From Streptomyces sp. JJ36 (GTDB taxonomy: Bacteria > Actinomycetota > Actinomycetes > Streptomycetales > Streptomycetaceae), in NCBI RefSeq assembly GCF_021696945.1, contig NZ_JACYHE010000049.1, forward strand, positions 1-43,066: a stretch of 43,066 nucleotides of DNA. The letters run 5' to 3'. Positions 8,029 through 15,988 of this stretch are shown here, one piece after another (positions within the stretch are counted from its first letter, which is position 1; the number at the start of each line of letters is the position of its first letter). The translations under genes and the position numbers were made by a program. The notes below the pieces were generated by a model. That model saw only the letters and a list, made by a program, of their open reading frames with translations, was not told the DNA's origin and made no database searches.

Positions 8029-8658
8029 CTACCGGTCGGCGGACCCGCCGGTGGACTCCCCGGTCTCTCCGCCGGCCGGCCGGAAGACGCACACCTGCAC
8101 CCCCGTGCCGCTGGTGACCGTGGAGACCAGCTCCAGCGTGCGCAGCTCCCCGTCCTCCGGGAACACCTTCTTCCCGCCGCCGAGCAGCACCGGCATGATC
8201 ATCAGCCGCAGCTCGTCGACCAGCCCCTCCCGCAGCAGGGTGCGCGCCAGCTCGGAGCTGCCCATGACGACCAGGTCCCCGTCACCGGCCGCCCGCAGCT
8301 CCCGGATCCGGGCGACGGCCTCGCCGCCGGGGAGGCGGGTGGAGTTCTCCCAGGTCAGGTCGGCGTCGGTGAGGGTGTCCGTGACGACGTACTTGCGGAG
8401 GGAGTTCATCCGGTCGGCGAACGGGTCACCCGCGCGCTCCGGCCACGCGGCCGCCATGGTCTGCCAGGTGCGGCGCCCGTAGAGCAGCCCCTCGGCCCCC
8501 TGCAGGGTCTCGTCGAAGGCGCCGCCCAGCACCTCCGGGTCGAAGAAGGGCTGCGTCCAGCCGCCGTGGGCGAATCCGCCGTCGGTGTCCTCGCCGGGGC
8601 CGCCCGGCGCCTGCACGACGCCGTCCAGGCTCATGAACTCGATGATGACGATGCGCAC
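8029..8658 (-). CDS. dihydrofolate-reductase-fold protein (RibD C-terminal family)
   Basis: A 209-aa protein with the RibD C-terminal/DHFR-like fold: the start MRIVIIEFMSLDGVVQAP is the classical first strand, followed by LLYGRRTWQTM, DGDLVVMGSSELARTLL (nucleotide-binding region) and VDELRLMIMPVLLGGGKKVFP. Such proteins are NADPH-dependent reductases of mostly unknown substrate; this is not a housekeeping folA or ribD on motifs alone. The start is a GTG with AGAGGAG eight bases upstream. It sits alone between dacB and the DUF2342 gene with about 155-bp gaps on each side, so it looks like an insertion into an otherwise conserved block. Confidence 0.88.
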   Translation of the reverse strand: MRIVIIEFMSLDGVVQAPGGPGEDTDGGFAHGGWTQPFFDPEVLGGAFDETLQGAEGLLYGRRTWQTMAAAWPERAGDPFADRMNSLRKYVVTDTLTDADLTWENSTRLPGGEAVARIRELRAAGDGDLVVMGSSELARTLLREGLVDELRLMIMPVLLGGGKKVFPEDGELRTLELVSTVTSGTGVQVCVFRPAGGETGESTGGSADR

Positions 8659-8813
8659 GGGACCGGCTCCTCTGCTCGCTCAGGTGAGTGTGCGACCGTA
8701 CCGACTGCCGGACCCCCCGAGAATCATCGGTCCCGCGTCGCCCCGGGCTGTGACCCGTCTCACAAACCGGCCGGGCCGGGCGCCGCACCGCGCGCGCCGG
8801 GCACCGGCCCGGC

Positions 8814-10373
8814 TCAGCGGCAGCCGCAGTTCGCGAGGGCGGAGGCGAACCGGTCCAGGGCGGCCTGGGCGCCGTACCGGTCGGTGGTGCCGGTGGTGAG
8901 GAAGGCGAAGGCCAGCATCCGCCCGTCCGCGTCCACCACGGTGCCCGCCAACGCGTTCACCCCGGTCAGCGTGCCCGTCTTCGCCCGGACCAGGCCCGCG
9001 CCGCCCGCCCCGTCGTAGCGGCCGCCGAGCGTGCCGGTGAATCCGGCGACCGGCAGGCCGGTGACGGTCGCCCGCAGCTCCGGGTGCTCCGGGTCCGCGG
9101 CGACGCCGAGCAGCCGGGGCAGCAGCCGGGCGGTGACCTTGTCCGCCCGGCTCAGCCCGCTGCCGTCGGCGAAACGCGCCCCCTGCACCGGAAGGCCCAG
9201 CTCCCGCAGCCGGTGCCGTACGGCCTCGCCGGCGCCCGCGAAGCTCGCGGGCTCCCCCTCGGCCAGCGCGGTCTGCCGGGCCAGGGCCTCCGCCAGGTCG
9301 TTGTCGCTGTGCGTGAGCATCCGCTCGACCAGCGCGGAGAGCGGCGCGGAGCGGTGCACGGCCAGCTTCTCCGCCTCCTCGGAGGCGGTGACCTCGCGGG
9401 GCCGGCCGTCCGTCCGTACGCCGTGCCTCCCGAGCCGCTGCGCGAACTCCCGGGCGGCCTCGGCGGCCGGGTCGGCGGCCCGCGGCGCGGGCCCGTGCCG
9501 GCTGCCGTCCAGCCGCGCCTCCTCGACCATCAGCGGGCTGACGGGGGCGAGGTTGTTGTTCGGCCCGATGGTGTGCTGGACGGGGCCGCGGTAGAGCGAG
9601 GCGTCGTAGCCCAGCCGCACCGTCCCGCCGGCCCCCTCCGCGCGCAGCGCGCGGGCGGTCCGGGCGGCCAGCGCGTCGAGCTGCTCCTCGGTCACGGTGG
9701 GATCGCCGCCGCCGACCAGCACCACACGCCCGTCCCGGCCGGGCTCTCGCACCACCCGGGTGGCGATCCGGTGGGACGGGCCGCGGGCGTCGAGCACGGC
9801 CACGGCGGTGGCCAGCTTCACCGTGGAGGCCGGGGTGACCGGCCGGTCCGCGGAGGAGGCGAAGAGCTCCCGGCCGGTGACCGCGTCGACCACGGCGGCG
9901 GCCCGCACCCGTCCCAGCGCGGGGTCCTTCAGCAGCGGCCCGAGCGCGTCGGCCAGCGCGGAGGGGGTGGGGGGCGGCGGAGCGTTGTCCGCGGAGGTGC
10001 CGGGGTCCCCGGACGCGCCACCCGGCTCCGCGGCGGCCCCGAGCGCGGAGAGCACCTCCGGGGCGCTGGGCGCGGGCGCGGGCTCCCCGGGGGCGGCCGG
10101 GGTGTGGTCCTGGCCACTTGCGTCCCCCTCGGCGGCGGCGCGGGCGCGTTCGGCCGTACGCTGGCCCGAGTCCCACGGTCCCGCCACGGCCACCGCCGTG
10201 CACGCGACCGCCAGTCCCCCGGCGGTGGCACCCGCCGCCACCCGCCACGTCCGCCGCCGCTGCGGCGGAGTGGTCCGCCAGCGCCGCCGGACCACCCGTA
10301 CGGAGCCGAGTACGGCGCGGCGCAGGAGGCGCGCCACGGTCTCGACGAACGCCCGGATCGCGGTGTCACGCAC
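8814..10373 (-). CDS. dacB: D-alanyl-D-alanine carboxypeptidase/endopeptidase, PBP4 (S13) family
   Basis: A 519-aa low-molecular-weight penicillin-binding protein that trims stem peptides or cleaves cross-links in peptidoglycan. One membrane segment (about 45-65) anchors it, followed by an Ala/Pro-rich linker to about 140. The three active-site motifs are present: STVK at 183-186, SDN at 356-358 and KTGT at 465-468, with the S13 insertion between the first two. I preferred the GTG at 10373, which has AAAGGGG 11 nt upstream; the frame is open to another GTG at 10418 with a poorer site. It is divergent from ppa across less than 90 bp, a conserved Streptomyces arrangement. Confidence 0.93.
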   Translation of the reverse strand: MRDTAIRAFVETVARLLRRAVLGSVRVVRRRWRTTPPQRRRTWRVAAGATAGGLAVACTAVAVAGPWDSGQRTAERARAAAEGDASGQDHTPAAPGEPAPAPSAPEVLSALGAAAEPGGASGDPGTSADNAPPPPTPSALADALGPLLKDPALGRVRAAAVVDAVTGRELFASSADRPVTPASTVKLATAVAVLDARGPSHRIATRVVREPGRDGRVVLVGGGDPTVTEEQLDALAARTARALRAEGAGGTVRLGYDASLYRGPVQHTIGPNNNLAPVSPLMVEEARLDGSRHGPAPRAADPAAEAAREFAQRLGRHGVRTDGRPREVTASEEAEKLAVHRSAPLSALVERMLTHSDNDLAEALARQTALAEGEPASFAGAGEAVRHRLRELGLPVQGARFADGSGLSRADKVTARLLPRLLGVAADPEHPELRATVTGLPVAGFTGTLGGRYDGAGGAGLVRAKTGTLTGVNALAGTVVDADGRMLAFAFLTTGTTDRYGAQAALDRFASALANCGCR

Positions 10374-10458
10374 CTCGGACCAGCCCCTTTCGCGAGCACA
10401 CACGTGCGTGGGGGACACTTAATCACCAGAACATGTGTTGATCACGGAGGAGCCTCCC

Positions 10459-10950
10459 TTGGAGTTCGACGTCGTCATCGAGATCCCGAAGGGGTCGCGG
10501 AACAAGTACGAGGTGGATCACGAGACCGGCCGCATCCGGCTGGACCGTCACCTCTTCACCTCGACCGTGTATCCCGCCGACTACGGCTTCGTCGACCACA
10601 CCCTGGGCGAGGACGGCGACCCGCTGGACGCGCTGGTGCTGCTCGAGGAGCCGACGTTCCCCGGCTGCATCATCAAGTGCCGCGCCATCGGCATGTTCCG
10701 GATGACCGACGAGGCGGGCGGCGACGACAAGCTGCTCTGCGTGCCGGCGTCCGACCCCCGGATGGAGCACCTGCGGGACATCCACCATGTGAGCGAGTTC
10801 GACCGGCTGGAGATCCAGCACTTCTTCGAGGTCTACAAGGACCTGGAGCCGGGGAAGTCCGTCGAGGGTGCCAACTGGGCCGGGCGTGCCGACGCCGAGG
10901 CCGAGGTCGAGGCGTCCATCAAGCGCCTGGAGGCGCAGGGCGGCCACTGA
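10459..10950 (+). CDS. ppa: inorganic pyrophosphatase, family I
   Basis: A 163-aa soluble enzyme that hydrolyses pyrophosphate to two phosphates and so drives biosynthetic reactions. The family signature DGDPLD with its metal-binding aspartates is at 52-57, and IEIPKGSRNKYEVD opens the protein as in Streptomyces Ppa. The start is the TTG at 10459: GGAGG at 10446-10450 is eight bases upstream and the family begins (M)EFDVxIEIP. An in-frame ATG at 10435 would add eight unrelated residues and place the ribosome site inside the gene. A strong hairpin starts at the base after the stop. Confidence 0.96.
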   Translation: MEFDVVIEIPKGSRNKYEVDHETGRIRLDRHLFTSTVYPADYGFVDHTLGEDGDPLDALVLLEEPTFPGCIIKCRAIGMFRMTDEAGGDDKLLCVPASDPRMEHLRDIHHVSEFDRLEIQHFFEVYKDLEPGKSVEGANWAGRADAEAEVEASIKRLEAQGGH

Positions 10951-10987
10951 GGTCTCCCCGGGGCGGCCTGGGGCCGCCCCGGAGACC
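10951..10987 (+). terminator. ppa terminator hairpin
   Basis: It begins immediately after the ppa TGA. GGGGCGGCC pairs with GGCCGCCCC around a TGG loop, and after a two-base bulge the outer GGTCT/AGACC arms close a stem of about 15 bp. No U-tract follows. Confidence 0.8.
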
Positions 10988-11017
10988 GCAGCGCGGCCGG
11001 AGCGCCCGTGACGCTCC

Positions 11018-11049
11018 CGCGCCCGGTGCGGCACGCCGCACCGGGCGCG
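11018..11049 (-). terminator. lipid kinase operon terminator hairpin
   Basis: A perfect 14-bp inverted repeat: CGCGCCCGGTGCGG at 11018-11031 pairs with 11036-11049 around the loop CACG. It sits eight bases past the lipid kinase stop on the minus strand and lies back to back with the ppa terminator, insulating the two convergent units. Confidence 0.85.
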
Positions 11050-11056
11050 TGGTGCG

Positions 11057-11986
11057 TCAGGGCGTGACGACGTGCAGGGCGCCGGGGACGGCCTCGGCGG
11101 CGAGGGGCAGCGGACCCACGCGCTCGCCGTCGGCGAAGGCGCGCATCGACGGCGTGTGCAGCCGTACCCGCCGGGCCTCGTACGTCTGCACCCGGGGGTG
11201 CTCGACATGCGTCCCCCGGTACACCCGCGGGAAGACCCGCAGCAGCTCCGCCCGTCCCACCCCGGGCACCACCGTGATGCCGAGCAGCCCGTCGTCGGCC
11301 GCGGCGCCGGGGCAGATGCGCATGCCGCCGCCGTACGAGGCGGTGTTGCCGACGGCGATCAGGGCGGCCTCCAGCTCGTGCCGGACGCCGTCCACGTCGA
11401 GGGTGAAGGGGAGCGGGCGGAGCAGCCCCAGCTCGGCGAGGATCGCCAGGTTGTAGCGCATGCGGCCGCGGGGCCACCGCATACGGTTCGCCCGCTCGCT
11501 GACCAGGGTGTCGAATCCGCTGGTCAGCACGGTGCCGAACCACCGGCCGGAGCCGGCCGGCCCCGGGGCCCCGTCGACCCGGCCGAGGTCGAGCGTCCGC
11601 ACCGCCCCGTCCAGCAGCAGGTCGGCCGCGGCGACCGGGTCGCGGCGGGGTATGCCGAGCGCGCGGGCGAAGTCGTTGCCGGTGCCGGCCGGGATCACCC
11701 CGAGCGCGGTCCCGGTGCCGGCCAGCGCCTGGAGCGCCAGGTGCACCATGCCGTCGCCGCCGACGACGGCGAGCACCTCGGTGCGCCCCGCGGCGACGCA
11801 CTCCCGGGCCCGGGCGGCCGCGGCGCCGGCGTCGGGCGCCGCCAGCAGCCGTACCTCGGCGCCGCGGTCGCGCAGCCGCCGAGCCGTCGCCTCGGCGAGG
11901 CCGGTGCCGCGGCTGCGCCCGGCGACGGGGTTCACCAGCAGGGCTATGCGTCTGCCCGGTCCGGGAGCGGGGCGCGCGGGGGGCAT
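11057..11986 (-). CDS. diacylglycerol kinase-family lipid kinase (YegS/DgkB type)
   Basis: A 309-aa member of the diacylglycerol kinase catalytic family, which phosphorylates lipid hydroxyls with ATP. The opening IALLVNPVAGRSRG, the nucleotide motif VVGGDGM (GGDG at 76-79) and IPAGTGNDFARALG are diagnostic; the later NTASYGGGMRICPGA and the DGERV ending match the second lobe. The usual GGDGT is GGDGM here. The start ATG at 11986 shares its A with the stop of the upstream oxidase gene (TGATG), so the two are translationally coupled. The frame is open far upstream, but that is a shadow of the oxidase. The substrate could be diacylglycerol, an ether glycerolipid or another lipid alcohol. Confidence 0.9.
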   Translation of the reverse strand: MPPARPAPGPGRRIALLVNPVAGRSRGTGLAEATARRLRDRGAEVRLLAAPDAGAAAARARECVAAGRTEVLAVVGGDGMVHLALQALAGTGTALGVIPAGTGNDFARALGIPRRDPVAAADLLLDGAVRTLDLGRVDGAPGPAGSGRWFGTVLTSGFDTLVSERANRMRWPRGRMRYNLAILAELGLLRPLPFTLDVDGVRHELEAALIAVGNTASYGGGMRICPGAAADDGLLGITVVPGVGRAELLRVFPRVYRGTHVEHPRVQTYEARRVRLHTPSMRAFADGERVGPLPLAAEAVPGALHVVTP

Positions 11987-13608
11987 CAGGCACCGTCCGG
12001 GATCAGCTTGCCCGGGTTGAGCACGCCCACCGGGTCCAGCGCCTGCTTGACGGCGCGCAGCATCTCCACCCCCACCTCGCCGACCTCCTCGGTCATCCAG
12101 GGCCGGTGATCGGCACCGACCGCGTGGTGGTGGGAGACGGTACCGCCGTGCGCGGCGACGGCGTCGCCCGCGGCCCGCTTGGCGGCGGTCCAGCGGGCGA
12201 GCGGGTCGTCGCCGCCGGCGGCGACGACGGTGAAGTAGAGCGAGGCGCCCTCCGGGTAGAGGTGGGAGATGTGGCAGGTCACCACGGGCGGCCCGGCCTC
12301 CGTGGCGAGGGCTCCGGTGAGCGCCCCGGTCACCTCGGCCCGCAGCTCCTCCAGCCGGGACCAGGTGGTGGCGGTCTCCAGCGTCTCGGCGAGCACCCCC
12401 GCGGCGAGCAGTGCGTCCCGCAGGTACGGGGCCGTGTACCGGCTGTGCCGCCAGTGGGCGACGGGCTCCTCGCCGAGGCGGCTGCCACCGGCCGCGGTGA
12501 GCAGCCGGGCGGTCTCCGCGTGGCGGGCGGCGACCTGCTCGGCGGTGCCCTCGTGGGAGACGACGGCGAGGCAGCCCCCGGTCGCGGTGGGCGCCTCCTG
12601 CGCCCCGGAGAGGGCGGCGTTGACGAAGGTCTCGGCCTCGTCGGAGAGCCGTACGACGGTGGGGAGCCCGGCGCCGTCCTGGGCCAGCCGCCGCAGCGCG
12701 GCGGCGCCGGTGGCGAAGTCGGGGAAGGACCAGGCCTCGTCGCGCTGCACCTCGGGGACCGGCACCACCCGGACGGTGACCTCGGTGACCACGCCGAACA
12801 GGCCCTCCGAGCCGAGCAGCAGCTGCCGCAGGTCGGGGCCGGCGGCGGAGCCGGGGGCCCGGCCGAGGTCGAGGGTGCCGCGGGGTGTGGCGGCGCGCAG
12901 CGAGAGCACCATGGCGTCGAAGCGGCCGCGCCCGGCGGAGGACTGCCCGGCGGAGCGGGTGGCGGCGTAGCCGCCGAGGGTGGCGTACTCGTAGCTCTGC
13001 GGCTGGTGGCCGAGGGTGAAGCCGTGCGCGGCGAGCAGTTCCTCGGCCTCCGGGGTGCGCAGGCCGGCCTGGAGGGCGGCCGTACGGGAGACCGGGTCCA
13101 CGTGGAGCAGCCGGTTCAGCCGGCGCAGGTCGAGGGCGATCAGCGCGCCGAAGCGGCCGCGCAGCGGCTCGACGCCGCCCACCACACTGGTGCCGCCGCC
13201 GAACGGCACCACGGCCACCTCCTGCTCGGCGCAGACCCGGAGCACCGCCTCCACCTGCGCGTGGTCGGCGGGCCGCAGCACCGCATCGGGGGCGGCGGAG
13301 ACCTCGCCGGCCCGGCGGCGCAGCAGGTCGGGCGTGCTCTTGCCGCCGGTGTGCCGGACACGGACGGCGTCGGAGGTGTCCAGGTGTGCCTCCCCGACCA
13401 CCTCGGCGAGCGCGGCGCGGGCCGCCCCGGGCAGGGCGCCCGGCGGCACCCGCAGCTCCTCCTCGGCGGGCGCGGGCACGTCGTGCGGGGTGACGCCCAG
13501 CACGCTGCCGAGCAGGCCGCGGACGGAGTCGGGCAGTGCGGTGGCGCGGTCCGGGTCGCCCCAGGCGTACCAGGACATCTCGCCGACGGGGTGGCGGGGT
13601 CTTGTCAT
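11986..13608 (-). CDS. FAD-linked oxidase, alkyl-DHAP synthase-like
   Basis: A 540-aa flavoprotein of the vanillyl-alcohol-oxidase/FAD_binding_4 superfamily. Two features point to the alkyldihydroxyacetone-phosphate synthase branch: the PFGGGTSVVGG FAD loop at 135-145 and a SHHHAVG motif with three histidines at 493-495, where the eukaryotic enzyme has its essential histidines. RVRHTGGKSTPDLL (about 84-97) also fits. That enzyme replaces the acyl chain of acyl-DHAP with a fatty alcohol to make the ether bond. A glycolate or D-lactate dehydrogenase-like role is the main alternative. The ATG at 13608 is only 20 bp from the divergent TetR gene. It is co-oriented and overlapping with the lipid kinase. 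Confidence 0.83.
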   Translation of the reverse strand: MTRPRHPVGEMSWYAWGDPDRATALPDSVRGLLGSVLGVTPHDVPAPAEEELRVPPGALPGAARAALAEVVGEAHLDTSDAVRVRHTGGKSTPDLLRRRAGEVSAAPDAVLRPADHAQVEAVLRVCAEQEVAVVPFGGGTSVVGGVEPLRGRFGALIALDLRRLNRLLHVDPVSRTAALQAGLRTPEAEELLAAHGFTLGHQPQSYEYATLGGYAATRSAGQSSAGRGRFDAMVLSLRAATPRGTLDLGRAPGSAAGPDLRQLLLGSEGLFGVVTEVTVRVVPVPEVQRDEAWSFPDFATGAAALRRLAQDGAGLPTVVRLSDEAETFVNAALSGAQEAPTATGGCLAVVSHEGTAEQVAARHAETARLLTAAGGSRLGEEPVAHWRHSRYTAPYLRDALLAAGVLAETLETATTWSRLEELRAEVTGALTGALATEAGPPVVTCHISHLYPEGASLYFTVVAAGGDDPLARWTAAKRAAGDAVAAHGGTVSHHHAVGADHRPWMTEEVGEVGVEMLRAVKQALDPVGVLNPGKLIPDGA

Positions 13609-13640
13609 GCGTTACAGTCTTACATGTGATGTCAATCAGA
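13609..13640. promoter_or_regulatory. 20-bp divergent control region
   Basis: The oxidase ATG (13608, minus) and the TetR ATG (13629, plus) are separated by only 20 bases, so both promoters and any operator must overlap the coding starts and the mRNAs are probably leaderless. TACAGT at 13613-13618 is a plausible plus-strand -10 with a start point at the TetR ATG. The direct TTACA repeats at 13612 and 13620 and the near-palindrome TTACATGTGA at 13620-13629 are candidate TetR contacts. Confidence 0.4.
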
Positions 13641-14402
13641 AACGAGGGGTCGGACGCCGCCTCCGCAGGTTCCGCCTCGCCGGGGCCGGCTCCCCCGGGT
13701 CCCGCCGCGCCGGGAGCCGCCTCCGCAGGGCCGGTCACGGAGGCCGCGACCGCCGATGGGGCCTTCGAGCCGGCGCCGCGCGACCCGGTCGCCGACGCCC
13801 TGCTGGACGCCGCCCACCAGTGCATCGCCGCCTTCGGGCTGCGCCGCCTGACCCTCACCGACGTGGCCCGGCGCGCGGGGGTGAGCCGCCCCACCGTCTA
13901 CCGCCGCTGGCGCGACATCCACACCCTCGTCGCCGACCTGCTCACCCGCGAGGTGCGGTCGGTCCTCTTGACCGCCGCCGAGGAGGCCGGCCGGCCCCCG
14001 CAGCCCGGCCGCACCCGGGAGCGGCTGGTCCGGCTCGCGGCCGGGCTGCTGCCCACCCTGCGCTCCCACCCGCTGCTCTCCCGGATCCTGGAGACGGAGC
14101 CCGAGGCCCTGGTCACGTACACCTTCCAGCGGCTCGGCTCCAGCCAGCGCGGCGCGCTGGAGCTGCTCCGGCCGGAGATCGCCGCCGGGCAGGCCGACGG
14201 GTCGATCCGCGCCGGGGCCCCGGAGGAGCTGGCCCGCATGGTGATGCTGCTGGTCCAGACGGCCGCCACCTCCTGGCGGCTGGTGGACGACGTGCTGCCG
14301 CTGGACCGGCTCACCGGGGAGCTGCGGCACCTGCTCGACGCCTACCTGCGGCCCGGCGGCACCGACGGACCGCCCCCGCCCGCCGAGGAGCCGACCCCAT
14401 GA
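13629..14402 (+). CDS. TetR/AcrR-family transcriptional regulator
   Basis: A 257-aa protein with an N-terminal helix-turn-helix (about 55-105) containing LTLTDVARRAGVSRPTVYRRW, the TetR recognition signature, then a helical ligand-binding domain with a C-terminal segment (MVMLLVQTAATSWRLVDD). The first 50 residues are a low-complexity Ala/Gly/Pro/Ser stretch, unusual for the family; a later start is not obvious. No ribosome binding site precedes the ATG, which fits a leaderless transcript. Its stop overlaps the glpD start (ATGA at 14399-14402), so regulator and dehydrogenase are cotranscribed. It probably represses its own operon and the divergent oxidase-kinase pair; the ligand is unknown. 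Confidence 0.9.
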   Translation: MSIRNEGSDAASAGSASPGPAPPGPAAPGAASAGPVTEAATADGAFEPAPRDPVADALLDAAHQCIAAFGLRRLTLTDVARRAGVSRPTVYRRWRDIHTLVADLLTREVRSVLLTAAEEAGRPPQPGRTRERLVRLAAGLLPTLRSHPLLSRILETEPEALVTYTFQRLGSSQRGALELLRPEIAAGQADGSIRAGAPEELARMVMLLVQTAATSWRLVDDVLPLDRLTGELRHLLDAYLRPGGTDGPPPPAEEPTP

Positions 14403-15973
14403 CGACCACGCCCGCCCCCGCCTCCTCCCTGAACGCCGCACGCCGCGCCCGCGACCTCGACCGGCTCAGCGACCGCCCCGAGGTCGACCTGCTGGTCGTC
14501 GGCGGCGGCATCACCGGCACCGGCGTCGCCCTGGACGCCGCCTCCCGCGGCCTGTCGGTGCTGCTCGCCGAGCGGCACGACCTGGCCTTCGGCACCAGCC
14601 GCTGGAGCTCCAAGCTGGTGCACGGCGGCCTGCGCTACCTGGCCAAGGGGCAGCTCGGCATCGCCTACGAGAGCGCCCGCGAACGGCATCTGCTGCTGGC
14701 CCGCACGGCACCGCACCTGGTGCGGGCGCTGCCCATGCTGCTGCCGCTGCACGAGAGCGTCAGCCTGCCGCAGGCCGCGCTGACCCGTACCGGCTTCCTG
14801 CTCGGGGACGCGCTGCGGGTCGCCGCCGGCACCCGCCGCGGCACCCTGCCGCGCACCCGCCGGGTCTCCCGCGAACGGGTGCTCGACCTGGCCCCCGCCC
14901 TGCGCGCCCAGGGCCTGCGCGGCGGCCAGCTCGCCTACGACGGGCAGCTCGTGGACGACGCCCGGCTGGTGATCGCCCTGGCGCGTACGGCCGCCGCCCA
15001 CGGCGCCGCCGTCGTCACCCGCTGCGCGGCCGAGGAGCTGCACGGGCGCGGCGCGGTGCTGCGCGACGGGCTGACCGGGGAGCGGCTCCAGGTGCGGGCC
15101 CGCGCGGTGGTGAACGCCACCGGCGTCTGGGCGGACCGGCTGGTGCCGGACGTGCGGCTGCGCCCGAGCCGGGGTTCGCACCTGGTGCTGCCCGGCGCGC
15201 TCTTCGGCGGACTGCGCAGCGCCCTCACCGTGCCGGTGCCGGGCGAGACCAACCGCTTCGTGCTGGTGCTGCCGCAGGACGGCGGCCGCGTCTACGTCGG
15301 CCTCACCGACGAGCCGCTGGACGGGCCGGTGCCGGACGTACCGGGGGTCCCCGAGGAGGACGTGACCTTCCTGCTGGACGTGCTCGGCAGCGTGCTGACC
15401 ACCCGGGTACGCCGCTCCGACGTGTTGGGCGCGTACGCGGGGCTGCGCCCGCTGCTGGACGGCGGCCCGGGCCGCAGCGCCGACCTCTCCCGCCGGCACG
15501 CGGTGCTCACCTCCCCGGACGGCGTGGTCACGGTGGTGGGCGGCAAGCTGACCACCTACCGGCGGATGGCCGAGGACGCCGTGGACACCGCGCTGGCCCG
15601 CTCGGGCCTGACCGCCGGACCGTGCCGCACCACACGGCTGCCACTGGTCGGCGCCGGCTCCCCCGTCGCGCTGGCCCGGCTGCACGCCCCGGCACACCTG
15701 GTCGCCCGGTACGGCACCGAGGCGGAGGCGGTGGCCGCCCTGGCCGGCGTCGACAGCGACGGGAACAGCGGCCACAGCGGGAACGGCGGGGGCACCGAGG
15801 ACGCCGGAGCGCTGCCGGAGGGGGTCACCGGCGCCGAACTGCGCTGGGCGGTCCGGATGGAGGGGGCCCTGGACGAGCAGGACCTGCTGGAGCGGCGCAC
15901 CCGGATCGGCCTGGTCCCCGCCGACCGCGAACGCGCCCTGCCCGCAGCCCGCGCGGCCCTGACCGCCCCCTGA
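14399..15973 (+). CDS. glpD: glycerol-3-phosphate dehydrogenase, FAD-dependent
   Basis: A 524-aa flavoprotein that oxidises sn-glycerol 3-phosphate to DHAP and passes electrons to quinone. The FAD Rossmann motif VVGGGITGTG is at about 33-42, followed by FGTSRWSSKLVHGGLRYL (about 64-81), which is highly conserved in GlpD, and VVGGKLTTYRRMAEDAVD near the C terminus of the main domain. A Gly/Asn/Ser-rich insertion (about residues 454-466, DSDGNSGHSGNGG) precedes the C-terminal helical region. Coupled to the TetR gene by a 4-nt overlap. Because it sits with an alkyl-DHAP-synthase-like enzyme and a lipid kinase, it may serve lipid precursor supply rather than glycerol catabolism; no glpF or glpK gene adjoins it. 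Confidence 0.93.
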   Translation: MTTTPAPASSLNAARRARDLDRLSDRPEVDLLVVGGGITGTGVALDAASRGLSVLLAERHDLAFGTSRWSSKLVHGGLRYLAKGQLGIAYESARERHLLLARTAPHLVRALPMLLPLHESVSLPQAALTRTGFLLGDALRVAAGTRRGTLPRTRRVSRERVLDLAPALRAQGLRGGQLAYDGQLVDDARLVIALARTAAAHGAAVVTRCAAEELHGRGAVLRDGLTGERLQVRARAVVNATGVWADRLVPDVRLRPSRGSHLVLPGALFGGLRSALTVPVPGETNRFVLVLPQDGGRVYVGLTDEPLDGPVPDVPGVPEEDVTFLLDVLGSVLTTRVRRSDVLGAYAGLRPLLDGGPGRSADLSRRHAVLTSPDGVVTVVGGKLTTYRRMAEDAVDTALARSGLTAGPCRTTRLPLVGAGSPVALARLHAPAHLVARYGTEAEAVAALAGVDSDGNSGHSGNGGGTEDAGALPEGVTGAELRWAVRMEGALDEQDLLERRTRIGLVPADRERALPAARAALTAP

Positions 15974-15988
15974 CACCGCCGGCGCCCG

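Noticed and set aside
10429..10440. GAACATGTGTTG in the dacB-ppa intergenic region, resembling a LexA (SOS) box
   Set aside because: One half-site is GAAC, but the other reads GTTG, not GTTC, and neither gene is a DNA-damage gene. Too weak to annotate.
11057..13894. A single 945-residue minus-strand open frame spanning the lipid kinase and the oxidase region
   Set aside because: Only the C-terminal 309 residues have lipid-kinase content; the rest is Arg/Gly/Ala-rich shadow of the oxidase gene in another frame. The start was placed at 11986.
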